NCBI GenBank assembly: GCA_947492575.1
Contig: CANLNK010000001.1
Location: 1,054,001 to 1,118,000 of the forward strand
DNA length: 64,000 nucleotides
Direction of reading: 5' to 3'
DNA from: an uncultured Thalassotalea sp.
GTDB lineage: Bacteria; Pseudomonadota; Gammaproteobacteria; Enterobacterales; Alteromonadaceae
Shown one piece after another: positions 9,309 through 17,910 of the stretch. The notes below the pieces were generated by a model. The model worked only from the letters and a program-made list of their open reading frames with translations. It was not told where the DNA came from and ran no database searches. Positions within the stretch are counted from its first letter, which is position 1, and each line of letters opens with the position of its first letter. The position numbers and the translations under genes are program-made.

Positions 9309-12218
9309 ATGGAAGAAGAGATCAAAGCCTTAAAGGCTGAATTGGAGCTGCTACGGCGTCAATTCAGCCAACGGGTCAGCGAAGTTGAAGCTCGATTAGA
9401 CTACCTCATTGCCCACAGAGATATCAGTCAAGAACACACTATCCACGACAAGTCACTGCTTGAAAGCCATGAAAATCTCCAGCAGGTGCGATCAACAGAA
9501 CCTGTTAATACGGCTAAGGATGCCAACGAAGCTAAGCAAGCTATGCAAGCTAAGCAAGTTACGCAAGCTAAGGAAGAGCCTGTAGCTGAAGCGCTAACAG
9601 CCAACGCTCCCGAATATGTCGCTGCATTTATGGCTGACAAGCCAACAAAACCAGCTAAATCTAGTTTTATCAATGTGTTATTTGTGTCGCTAATGGCTCA
9701 TATTTTTGAATGGTTTACTCCTGTCACTAATATTTATCAGTCATACAAAGAGCGCGGCATGCTGGGGATTTTGATCCTAACTGTTTCTGGCATCGGATTA
9801 ACACTTGCAGGGTTCGGCTACTTAATGCAATTGCTGATCGACCAACTCGATGTCGGTGCAAAAGCCTTGTTAATGTGCTTAGCTGCGGTGCTAGTGATTG
9901 CCCTAGGTGTTGGCTTGAAAACTAAAACGAAGTTAAGTGAGTTCGCTACAGCCATTGTCACACTTGGGATATTGCTAAGTTACAACACGGTTTATTTTTC
10001 TGGCAGTGTCTACGAAATTCTTCCAACGCCATTTGTACTCTTGGCTTATTTGGGAATTGCGATATTATGTCACGGTATGGCGTTGTGGCTGGATACTAAA
10101 ATTGTCGCGGCACTCGGTATAGTCGGCATTTCAACAATGCCAATTCTTTCCAATACGATTCAAATTGAACCTGTCTACTATCTTCTTTCACTCGTCTTTG
10201 TCGCCGCAAGCAGCTTAATACTGGCGTTTAGGTATGTCGGTCAATGGTTAGCAAATATCACACTGGCATTTACGCTAATATCGATAGAGTGGGTACTGGG
10301 TCTTGAAGGCATCATCATTTCTGGTTGGTCAGTCGAAGCGTTTTACTTACTGTTTTTTGGCTACGTGATAGCAACTCTGCACCGGAGCAATAGTTTAGAA
10401 AAACCAACATTAGTGTTTCTCGCAGCAGCCATCGGCTCAACGATATTACTTACCTATCAGACAACCGAATTTTTTGCTTATCACATGAGTTTTAGCTTCG
10501 GTCTTAACACGCTATTGGCTTGCACTGCTGCAATATTTTTCTATCGTTTCAATCGAGATTTGGCTGCGCTACTTGTACTCGTTGCCACCGTATGGGCGGT
10601 ACTGACAGTTGTTAGTTTGGTGTCCAGCGCTTATTGGGGCATAGCGTGGGCAGCTGAAGGTATGTTGCTGCTGCTTATCGGGCGTAGATTCTTATTTTCT
10701 TCTGCCGTCAATCAGGGACAATTGTTAATGGGCAGCGCAATAATCTATTCACTAGCGGGTTTGAGTGTGTATTTCCCTTTACCTGCCCTTAAATCATTTG
10801 ATGGATGGTTTCTGTCTTTATTTGTCGTCGTCACCTTGGCGGTATGGCAACGTGCTATCAATGAAACCAAGGCATTCAATGATGTAACCCGATCGAAAGT
10901 AAAGCCAGCCCTGCAACTCTTTGAGGTTGTGTGGGGAGTAGTATTAGCTATGGCTGCATTAGATATTTGGCTGGGTAATTGGACAGGTTCAGTTGTAATC
11001 ATTGCTCAACTGGGGTTGCTTTATCGAGCGAGATATTGTCAACAGGTATCCATAGAGTGGTTTGCCGCTTCGCTTATCTTAGTACCACTGTTTTATGCCT
11101 TTGAAGGTGCTTTGATGGTTGATAGCTATCGATTTATGGCGTTACCGTTATTTGCTAAGTTATCTGTTATTTCTGCATTTATTCAATTGTGGTTGTGGTC
11201 TGAATTTTATCGTCGATTGCAGCCCAATAGTGAACTAAGCAAGATAGCGGAATCGGCGAGAATTCTATTTTACTTGTTAATACCAATTTGCTGGATAGGT
11301 TCTGCAATTCGTCGATTTGATCTTGATGCACTGATGGTACTTTGGTTGTCGCCATTGTTAGCGCTCATGCTTGCTAGAAAAATACAGCACCGTTTCTTAA
11401 TGCTTGAAACTAAGATACTAACCGTATTATTCAGCATAACTTCTGTTGTATTCATTGGCTTCTTATCTACTGTTAATAGTTTTATTTCGCTATTCGGCTT
11501 TGCTGTCTATTTTGGTGTTGCCTATTGGTTCAGTCGCAAGGATTCATCGCCTCTATCTAGATTTATTAATAGCTGCGGTTTTATTGCCACAGGAATTGTC
11601 GTGCCGATTATGATAGCTAGCTTAACTGATGAATTATTACTAGGCGTTGTTACCGCCGGTATATACTGGTCAGCGGCGCTAAACCTAACAAGGAAATATC
11701 AACTACTACAGCACAATGAAATAGTTATTTCAGTGGCTAATGTATTGCTCGTTCTCGTGACATGGGCGCTCATACCGTCAAATGTTGAGTATGTCCTTAT
11801 TCCATTGATATTTATTGCTGCTGCGCTTTATCAAAGAGAACAAGCATTTAATAGGTCTCGATTTGGACTAGCGTTTAACGGGCATGCAGACCTGTTGTTG
11901 CACTCAGTGGTCGCGATAACCTATGTGCTGTGCCTGATTGGGCTTGCTGACTATCGTTTTGATTTATTGATTGCACCTTTGCTCGCTGTGCATGGCGCGA
12001 TGATTCTGTTTTTGAAAGACAAACGTTTAACAACCGTAAAGTATAGCTTTGTCTTGATTGGACTAGGTGTGCTCAAGCTCGGGTTCATTGATGCCGCCAA
12101 TGCACTATTGTGGCAAAAGGTCGTACTCTTTATGGGAATAGGTGTATTTATTTTGTTTGCTTCTTTTTGGTATCAAAAATTAGCGGATAAACCAGAACAA
12201 GCGCAGCTACTGGAGTAG
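9309..12218 (+). CDS. DUF2339 family polytopic membrane protein
   Basis: A very large membrane protein of about 969 residues. The first 40 residues form a coiled coil (EEEIKALKAELELLRRQ), followed by a Lys/Ala/Gln linker with imperfect repeats of AKQ units (about residues 72-95). From about residue 130 to the end there are more than twenty hydrophobic helices with little loop sequence, as in DUF2339 proteins. The ORF could begin at a GTG at 9282, but the ATG at 9309 lies eight bases after AGGAT and starts directly with the coiled coil. The family has no established function; proposals involve the cell envelope. It has no operon partner here. Confidence 0.85.
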   Translation: MEEEIKALKAELELLRRQFSQRVSEVEARLDYLIAHRDISQEHTIHDKSLLESHENLQQVRSTEPVNTAKDANEAKQAMQAKQVTQAKEEPVAEALTANAPEYVAAFMADKPTKPAKSSFINVLFVSLMAHIFEWFTPVTNIYQSYKERGMLGILILTVSGIGLTLAGFGYLMQLLIDQLDVGAKALLMCLAAVLVIALGVGLKTKTKLSEFATAIVTLGILLSYNTVYFSGSVYEILPTPFVLLAYLGIAILCHGMALWLDTKIVAALGIVGISTMPILSNTIQIEPVYYLLSLVFVAASSLILAFRYVGQWLANITLAFTLISIEWVLGLEGIIISGWSVEAFYLLFFGYVIATLHRSNSLEKPTLVFLAAAIGSTILLTYQTTEFFAYHMSFSFGLNTLLACTAAIFFYRFNRDLAALLVLVATVWAVLTVVSLVSSAYWGIAWAAEGMLLLLIGRRFLFSSAVNQGQLLMGSAIIYSLAGLSVYFPLPALKSFDGWFLSLFVVVTLAVWQRAINETKAFNDVTRSKVKPALQLFEVVWGVVLAMAALDIWLGNWTGSVVIIAQLGLLYRARYCQQVSIEWFAASLILVPLFYAFEGALMVDSYRFMALPLFAKLSVISAFIQLWLWSEFYRRLQPNSELSKIAESARILFYLLIPICWIGSAIRRFDLDALMVLWLSPLLALMLARKIQHRFLMLETKILTVLFSITSVVFIGFLSTVNSFISLFGFAVYFGVAYWFSRKDSSPLSRFINSCGFIATGIVVPIMIASLTDELLLGVVTAGIYWSAALNLTRKYQLLQHNEIVISVANVLLVLVTWALIPSNVEYVLIPLIFIAAALYQREQAFNRSRFGLAFNGHADLLLHSVVAITYVLCLIGLADYRFDLLIAPLLAVHGAMILFLKDKRLTTVKYSFVLIGLGVLKLGFIDAANALLWQKVVLFMGIGVFILFASFWYQKLADKPEQAQLLE

Positions 12219-12364
12219 GTTTCTAATGCTGAATAGCAACTAAGTTTTACCGAAGTGACAGTTGCAGCGATATCTCAGTAAAAATATTTCTAATAACCAG
12301 CTATTGTTGGCGTTTCTACTATGGTAAAACGTCACAATTAAACACGAACACTGGATATTTATCG

Positions 12365-13279
12365 TTGCAAGATATTGTCAATGAAATAGCTGAGCAGATA
12401 AAAGCTGAAACTGATCGAGGAAAGGTCGCTGACTATATTCCCCAGCTTGCTGCTATCGACCCGAATCAATTTGGTATTTCGATTGCTTTGCCTACTGGAG
12501 AAGTCTTTAGCGCCGGTGATGCTAAAACACTCTTCTCAATTCAAAGCATTTCAAAAGTATTTAGCCTGACGGTAGCGTTAGGAAAAATGGGCGATGCCAT
12601 TTGGGCGAATGTTGGCAGAGAGCCGTCGGGTGACCCGTTTAATTCTATTATTCAACTTGAACATGAACACGGCATACCGCGTAACCCGTTTATTAATGCG
12701 GGTGCGATTGCGGTTGTTGACGCGATTATGATGGGGCATGAGCCAAAAGAAACCTTGGCGGAAATTTTACGTTTTGTGCGCTTTATTGCCAACGACGATA
12801 CCATAGCTATTGACGAAAAGGTTGCATTGTCTGAACTTGCCACAGGGCATAGAAACTCCTCGTTGGCACATTTTATGGCGTCATGTGGCCGGATGAAGCA
12901 TTCAATTGAGAAAGTGTTGGGGGTTTATTACCACCAATGTTCGATCTCGATGGACTGCGTACAATTGGCAAAGTCAGGTTTGTTTCTCGTCTCAGGTGGT
13001 GTGAATGAAAGCACAGGACAGCGCGTTATTTCAGAGCAACGTGCAAGGCGTATCAATTCTCTCATGATGATGTGTGGCCACTACGACGGTTCAGGTGAGT
13101 TTGCATACCGCGTCGGTTTACCCGGAAAGAGTGGTGTTGGTGGCGGTATATTAGCTATCGCACCGGGCATAGCGTCAATTGCTGTATGGTCGCCGGGGCT
13201 AGATCGTATTGGCAATAGCAAACTTGGTACTAAAGCCCTTGATATGTTGGTAAAACGCACCTCTTGGTCTGTTTTCTAA
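12365..13279 (+). CDS. glsB: Glutaminase
   Basis: A serine-dependent glutaminase that hydrolyses L-glutamine to glutamate and ammonia in the cytoplasm. It has the beta-lactamase-like fold of the family, with the SxxK pair Ser61/Lys64 in FSIQSISK, the conserved [11 protein letters not shown] near the N-terminus, and NPFINAGAI. The length of 304 residues fits the GlsB group. The start is a TTG at 12365; no ATG or GTG is in frame before the upstream stop, and GGAT at 12353-12356 can act as a ribosome binding site. The neighbouring genes give no operon context. It is convergent with yaeQ. Confidence 0.93.
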   Translation: MQDIVNEIAEQIKAETDRGKVADYIPQLAAIDPNQFGISIALPTGEVFSAGDAKTLFSIQSISKVFSLTVALGKMGDAIWANVGREPSGDPFNSIIQLEHEHGIPRNPFINAGAIAVVDAIMMGHEPKETLAEILRFVRFIANDDTIAIDEKVALSELATGHRNSSLAHFMASCGRMKHSIEKVLGVYYHQCSISMDCVQLAKSGLFLVSGGVNESTGQRVISEQRARRINSLMMMCGHYDGSGEFAYRVGLPGKSGVGGGILAIAPGIASIAVWSPGLDRIGNSKLGTKALDMLVKRTSWSVF

Positions 13280-13307
13280 CATAAATGGCAGCAAAGACTC
13301 GAAAACC

Positions 13308-13343
13308 GAAAGGACAGGGAAGTATTGCTTTACCAGTCCTTTC
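13308..13343. terminator. Possible hairpin between convergent glsB and yaeQ
   Basis: GAAAGGAC and GTCCTTTC form a perfect 8-bp stem with a 20-nt loop between two convergent genes. There is no proper T run, so it is only a weak terminator candidate. Confidence 0.4.
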
Positions 13344-13348
13344 AACTG

Positions 13349-13900
13349 CTAATTACCAGCGATTTCTTTAATTTGCTGAAGCGTAATTTCAAGCGTTTCA
13401 TCGTTGACGTTGAACCACGCTTGCCCATCTTGAATAGTTACTTGAATATGCATCTGTCGAGTGGCTAAGTTGGCTAGTTGCTCCATGGCTTCGTCACTCA
13501 CGGTAGCAATGGATAAATTTTTGCGCATGTTGAGTGCGTTCTGTTCTTTCTTCCACCACTCGTCAAAAGCATTGTTGTCGTAGCTATAAACCAGCATTTG
13601 CTGTGCTTGGTTACAGCCCTTTTTAATACGTTGCTCAGATGGTTGACCCAATTCAATCCATAACTCAATTTCGTCACTGTAGCTTTTCTGCCACAAATCT
13701 GGTGTGTCGACATCACTCAAGCCCTTGGTAAATTCAAGCTGTTCATGAGCATTGAATGCAAAGGCAATAATGCGCAGCATCATACGTTTATCGCTTTCAG
13801 ATGGATGCCGCGCGATGGTAAGTGAATGGTCGGCGTAATAGTGTTTGTCCATATCAGAAATGGATAGATCGACTTTAAATATTGTTGCTTTAAGCGCCAT
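13349..13900 (-). CDS. yaeQ: YaeQ family protein
   Basis: A 183-residue cytosolic protein of the YaeQ family, matching it along the full length from ALKATIFKVDLSISDMDKHYY through HPSESDKRMMLRIIAFA to the C-terminus. YaeQ has a restriction-endonuclease-like fold of the PD-(D/E)XK type, with candidate active-site residues in the ELWIELGQP segment. In E. coli it was first described as restoring haemolysin production in an rfaH mutant, an effect later regarded as indirect; the true role is not known. It is divergent from the pagL-like gene. No strong ribosome binding site precedes the ATG. Confidence 0.93.
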   Translation of the reverse strand: MALKATIFKVDLSISDMDKHYYADHSLTIARHPSESDKRMMLRIIAFAFNAHEQLEFTKGLSDVDTPDLWQKSYSDEIELWIELGQPSEQRIKKGCNQAQQMLVYSYDNNAFDEWWKKEQNALNMRKNLSIATVSDEAMEQLANLATRQMHIQVTIQDGQAWFNVNDETLEITLQQIKEIAGN

Positions 13901-14111
13901 AAGAGGTGTTCATAAATTGTGGTGGCGGGATTATAACAGCTATCTCGCAAGTGTTTAGTGGCTTCTGTCGCACTGGCATCGTTCACACTAAGAGTATCTG
14001 CTCGAAACTATGTACGAACAGTCGCCTCAAGCTTTCCCAAAACACGTAAATTCTCTTCCTAATTATTTACCCGTTCGACCTTTTGGTAGCGGGGTTGAAA
14101 ATACTAGGAAT

Positions 14112-14696
14112 ATGAAAAAGATGAACAAGTTAAAGATTAACATTGTTGCGGTTGCATTAGCGTTTTCGTTTATGGCGCTTGTGGGATTTTCTTTTACGAG
14201 TTATGCAGCTGAGAAAGAGCTGTCTCAAGCTGTCGCTGTTGACTTACTTATTGGGTCGGATGATATTACGGGAGTTCGCTTAGCGTATCGGCCTCATGTC
14301 TATCAAATTGATCAAGTGCCGTTTTTTGACAACCTTGAAATATACTGGGAAGTAAGCGTTAACTTCTGGGAGTTTGGTGAATCGAACCAGCACGAAACGA
14401 ACTACGTTTTGGCGTTTTCACCGGTGATCGGTCAAACGTTTTACTACGTTGATGGCAAATATCCGCTTCGATGGGAGTTTGGTATCGGTATCTCCTTGGT
14501 TGAAGACACGCGCTTTGCGGGGAAGGATATAGGCTCTCATTATCAGTTTGAAGACAGGCTAGGGTTGGCTATCGACTTTGGTGAAAATAACAGTCAATCT
14601 GTGGCTATTCGTTATATGCACTACAGCAATGGCGGGCTCAATAGCAAGAATCCGGGCGTGGATTTTCTCAATATGTCGTACGCGTATTCTTTCTAG
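14112..14696 (+). CDS. PagL-like lipid A 3-O-deacylase (acyloxyacyl hydrolase family)
   Basis: An outer-membrane beta-barrel enzyme of the PagL family, which removes the 3-O acyl chain of lipid A. Residues 1-30 form a signal peptide ending near TSYAAE. The mature part is a small barrel with alternating hydrophobic strands and the family signature HYSNGGLNSKNPG, with catalytic His170 and Ser172. Fourteen residues after the His, where Pseudomonas PagL has its catalytic Glu, this protein has Asp184. The ORF is open from 14010, but the first 34 residues do not look like protein and the signal peptide begins at 14112 or 14121. It ends in an aromatic residue, as barrels do. Confidence 0.85.
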   Translation: MKKMNKLKINIVAVALAFSFMALVGFSFTSYAAEKELSQAVAVDLLIGSDDITGVRLAYRPHVYQIDQVPFFDNLEIYWEVSVNFWEFGESNQHETNYVLAFSPVIGQTFYYVDGKYPLRWEFGIGISLVEDTRFAGKDIGSHYQFEDRLGLAIDFGENNSQSVAIRYMHYSNGGLNSKNPGVDFLNMSYAYSF

Positions 14697-14816
14697 CAAT
14701 AGGCGTAATTTATTTAAGTGGTTTGGGTTTGCTTGATTTAATGACGATTTAGTTGCATAAATTATTGATGCAAGAATCTATGCCGAAATTATGCCGAATA
14801 ACCTAAGTAATTGAAA

Positions 14817-15194
14817 ATGTTGTTTCTAACCAAATTAATGAATTGGGTAGCCGGTGCATGGACTATCCATAATTCTCCTACCTTTGTTGCCGATATTCAG
14901 CAAATGCTTGGTGAAATTAAAGAAAAGAATCAAAAGATAGTAGGGAGTATTTATGCAAGCTCTGGCTATAGCAACCAAAATTTGGTGGGCAGGACTGTCT
15001 ACTTTGCCTACGACTGCTTAGATAGAGTGATTGGTATGTATCCTGACAAGCAATTAATCACTGCTTTGCTTAAAGAAATCGCTGAGCGCAAATACGAATT
15101 TGAGCAAAGTGAGTATGATCCTGATGGGATTGTTGCTGGCACATTAGTAGATATTGAAAATGCGTTACAGGAGAAAGCCCGCAGTGTTGAGTAA
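14817..15194 (+). CDS. Unknown small protein
   Basis: A protein of about 125 residues that I do not recognise. It has a moderately hydrophobic N-terminus (MLFLTKLMNWVAGAW), then a helix-rich, soluble sequence with several Tyr residues and an acidic C-terminus. It might associate with the membrane through the N-terminus, but it lacks a true signal peptide. A TTG at 14811 is in frame; the ATG at 14817 is preferred. A third choice is the ATG at 14838. No clear ribosome binding site is visible. It lies 49 bp upstream of another unknown gene on the same strand. Confidence 0.6.
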   Translation: MLFLTKLMNWVAGAWTIHNSPTFVADIQQMLGEIKEKNQKIVGSIYASSGYSNQNLVGRTVYFAYDCLDRVIGMYPDKQLITALLKEIAERKYEFEQSEYDPDGIVAGTLVDIENALQEKARSVE

Positions 15195-15243
15195 AGGTTT
15201 AGAACTCTTTGCTTCATCACCAATGAAATAAGGGACTTGAACA

Positions 15244-15741
15244 ATGACGTTGTCGTGTAAACTCAATATGTTAGCGAAAGTAAGTGTTTGTATCGTGTCC
15301 CTGACTTCAATACAGAGCTTGGCGACGCGGAGTGTGACGTGGCAAACGTATGATGATATGAAAGCGGAAGTTTACGCGTTAAGTATTCACCCTGACAACG
15401 AGTATGTATATCAGCAAGTTAGACTTATTATCGATAGCCTTCCTCACGTTATAGCGCGCACTCGAACTGCGAAAAGCTATCAACCCGATTTTATGTGGGC
15501 ATTGAGCTCTTGGGAAATCACACTTGAAACACTTTCCCTATATGTTGAGAGTAACACAGAGGATAACCCCAAAAACGGCCCTTCAAACTATCCCGAATAC
15601 GCTCTAAAAGACTGTGATACATGGAATTTTGCTTTTGGAATGAGCTGGGGTGAAAACGCAAAACGTTGGGACAAAGACACAAAAGCTTTTTGGCAGCTGG
15701 TGACCAATTTTTGTGAGGGGGAAATTCACTATTTCCCATGA
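15244..15741 (+). CDS. Unknown exported protein
   Basis: A 165-residue protein with a plausible signal peptide over the first 25-28 residues. The mature part is rich in Trp and Tyr and contains two Cys (in DCDTWNF and TNFCEGE) that could form a disulfide in the periplasm. I do not recognise a family. An AAGGGAC box precedes the ATG with good spacing. It may be co-transcribed with the unknown gene at 14817. It is convergent with the sigma-54 activator and the two stop only 16 bp apart. Confidence 0.65.
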   Translation: MTLSCKLNMLAKVSVCIVSLTSIQSLATRSVTWQTYDDMKAEVYALSIHPDNEYVYQQVRLIIDSLPHVIARTRTAKSYQPDFMWALSSWEITLETLSLYVESNTEDNPKNGPSNYPEYALKDCDTWNFAFGMSWGENAKRWDKDTKAFWQLVTNFCEGEIHYFP

Positions 15742-15757
15742 CTTTCCAAACTAACGT

Positions 15758-17080
15758 TTAGTACCTAAGTTCGTGCTTCTTAAGCTTTCGATAAAGTGTC
15801 CTTATGCCTAAACCTAGTGCTTCTGCTAGCTCTTCAACACTTCCCTCGTGTTGCTTAATAGCTGCTAAAAGGTAGGCTTTTTCGGCTTCCTCGAGCGTAA
15901 CAAGTGGTTCTACATGATTATCGAGTGAATCATGCTGAACGTGAAGTGGCGCATTTTCTTTTACGTATGACGGTAAATCATCTAAGCAAATCGTATCTTC
16001 GTCTGATAACAGAGCCGATTGTTCAATGATGTTTCTAAGCTCTCTAATATTACCTGGGAAACCATACTCTTGAAGTGTGTCAAGTGCTTTGGCGCTATAA
16101 CTTTTGTGCTTGAAATTAGAATGATTTAAAAAGTAAGCAACAAGCGATTTAATATCGACTTTTCGCTCCCTTAATGGCGGTAAGTGGATCGGAAAACCGG
16201 CAATGCGATAGTACAAGTCTTCTCTGAACAAGCCTTGTTCCATTAGTGATTTAAGGTTTTTATGAGACGCAGATAAAAATCTAAAATCAGCTTTTTTTTG
16301 TTTTAAACCACCGACAGAACGAAAGCTCCGAGTCTCGAGCAATCGCAGTAATTTAACTTGCATATTCAACGGAACGTCACCGATTTCATCGAAAAATACA
16401 GTTCCACCATTAGCGATTTCTATTAAACCTTTTTTGGTATGAGTCGCGCCGGTGAAAGCACCTTTCTCGTGACCAAATAGCTCCGACTCGAACAGTGTTT
16501 CATTTAGGCCGGTACATTCGATAATGACAAAAGGCTTTTGGCTGCGGTTGCTACCTTCATGCAGGGCTTTGGCAACAAGCTCTTTACCTGTGCCTGTTTC
16601 ACCTTGCAGCAGCACGGCAATATCAGATTTAGCGGCGCGATTAATTTGTTTAAGCATGTGTTTAAACGGCTCACTCTCACCAATCATCTTGTCTTTGGCA
16701 AATTCAGCACTCGCAAAGTTAATGCGTTCGAGCACTTCTAAAAAGCCAATAACATCGCCGTTGCTATCCTTCACAGGGCGCATCAGGATGTCACAAAATT
16801 GCTTGCCTTGCTCAGTGTGGTGAATGTGAACAACGCTAGTCGCTTTTTTAGATTGCAGGCAGGTTTTCATTGGGCAGTCTTCCCCATGCTGGTCGCAGGG
16901 CTTCACGCTGTTATGCGAGATTTCATGGCAGCGGCTTTCACCAATGATGACTTTTCTTGAATACAAGTCTTGATAAGCGCTATTGACTGCTTGAATTCGG
17001 TAATCCAAGTCTAAAAAGATCACGGGTTTTTCAATTGCGTTGATTGTTGACTGAATAATCGAACTTTCCACTTTTCTCAC
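15758..17080 (-). CDS. Sigma-54-dependent activator with Cys-rich PAS domain
   Basis: A 440-residue enhancer-binding protein. The PAS domain (about residues 10-115) contains a tight cluster of four Cys (51, 62, 69, 74) and three His (52, 56, 65), suggesting a bound metal, haem or redox switch. The AAA+ domain (about 130-365) has Walker A GETGTGKE, the sigma-54 contact loop GAFTGA and the Walker B region GTVFFDEIGD. A Fis-type helix-turn-helix forms the last 45 residues. No receiver domain is present, so the PAS domain is the likely input. It is divergent from the cyd cluster, which has a sigma-54 promoter and paired TGTCA/TGACA sites in between. It is very likely the activator of the cyd genes. 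Confidence 0.92.
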   Translation of the reverse strand: MRKVESSIIQSTINAIEKPVIFLDLDYRIQAVNSAYQDLYSRKVIIGESRCHEISHNSVKPCDQHGEDCPMKTCLQSKKATSVVHIHHTEQGKQFCDILMRPVKDSNGDVIGFLEVLERINFASAEFAKDKMIGESEPFKHMLKQINRAAKSDIAVLLQGETGTGKELVAKALHEGSNRSQKPFVIIECTGLNETLFESELFGHEKGAFTGATHTKKGLIEIANGGTVFFDEIGDVPLNMQVKLLRLLETRSFRSVGGLKQKKADFRFLSASHKNLKSLMEQGLFREDLYYRIAGFPIHLPPLRERKVDIKSLVAYFLNHSNFKHKSYSAKALDTLQEYGFPGNIRELRNIIEQSALLSDEDTICLDDLPSYVKENAPLHVQHDSLDNHVEPLVTLEEAEKAYLLAAIKQHEGSVEELAEALGLGIRTLYRKLKKHELRY

Positions 17081-17092
17081 CTTTCACCTTTT

Positions 17093-17131
17093 AATGTCAA
17101 AAATGACATTTATTTATGACAAATATGACAT
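17093..17131. promoter_or_regulatory. Candidate enhancer sites for the sigma-54 activator
   Basis: AATGTCA, four A, TGACATT (17093-17110) is a perfect 18-bp inverted repeat. Two further TGACA half-sites follow at 17117-17121 and 17126-17130. They lie 85-125 bp upstream of the sigma-54 promoter at 17215, the usual place for enhancer sites, and next to the start of the activator gene itself. Control of both genes by the activator is inferred. Confidence 0.6.
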
Positions 17132-17214
17132 GGTTTTCGATTTTTTAATAGTTAACTTTTTAAGAGTTTTAATTAAATCAATATAAAACAAACAGTTAAA
17201 TATATTTGTGGTGC

Positions 17215-17229
17215 TGGAACAGTTCTTGT
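17215..17229 (+). promoter_or_regulatory. Sigma-54 (RpoN) promoter of the cyd cluster
   Basis: TGGAAC, five bases, then TTGT. The spacing between the GG and TG elements is exactly that of -24/-12 promoters. Transcription would start near 17241, just ahead of the ATG at 17267. A sigma-54 activator gene is divergent next to it, which strengthens the call. Confidence 0.7.
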
Positions 17230-17266
17230 TATTAGCAAGATAACATCATCAAGTAACTGGATACCT

Positions 17267-17831
17267 ATGTCATTTGTCAATAAAGCGCTTTACACACTCA
17301 TTTGGAGCATTTTGCTATGCGCTAGCACGAGTACATTTGCACAAAAGCCAGCATCAGAAGAGCAACTAGGAACTCAAGCGAAGCAGAAAATTCAGCATTT
17401 TGCGCAAACATTGAAAGCAAGTTTAACTTCGGCTGTGAAGGCGGGAGGATTAGGGGCAGGTGTTGAAGTTTGCAGTAAACAAGCGCCTGCAATCGCTGAT
17501 AGCTTATCGACTGACGGTTGGCAGGTATCTCGAATCAGCCTAAAGCCACGCAATCCAGACAATACACCATCAACTTGGCAACAATCTGTACTTGAACGTT
17601 TTGAAGCGCAAAAGGCTGAAGGTAAGCCTGTTGATGATTTGGTCTTTAAGACGCAAGACAAGTCTAGCTTTTCTTTAATTAAGGCAATTCCTACTGGTGA
17701 GCTTTGCCTTAAATGCCACGGGGCAGCGATAGCGCCTGAGGTTCGTCAAACAATACTACCCGAAAGATCAAGCCACGGGGTTTGCTGTGGGGGATATCCG
17801 AGGTGCGTTTGTAGCCGAGAAAGCTCGTTAG
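17267..17831 (+). pseudogene. DUF3365 c-type haem protein, frameshifted near its C-terminus
   Basis: A periplasmic protein of the DUF3365 (Tll0287-like) group. It has a signal peptide ending near STFAQ, a conserved Cys at GVEVCSKQAP, and one haem-binding CLKCH motif (Cys147, Cys150, His151). Up to about residue 160 the frame is good. Then the frame as read gives an odd Cys-rich tail that ends at 17863. One frame over, the usual family ending is present: YYPKDQATGFAVGDIRGAF, with a stop at 17829-17831. An indel near 17745-17756 is therefore clear. The haem site is upstream of it. Its place ahead of cydA suggests a redox or gas sensor for the oxidase system. It could be a sequencing error rather than decay. 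Confidence 0.75.
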
Positions 17832-17910
17832 CCAGCTATTGGTGGCTGAGTAGCACTTACTAATAATTTGAAAACAACTTTAACAATGCAAATGAAATTG
17901 GAGATATAGC

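Noticed and set aside
14720-14740. Sigma-54-like sequence after the pagL-like gene
   Set aside because: The GG and TGC elements are one base too close for a valid -24/-12 promoter.
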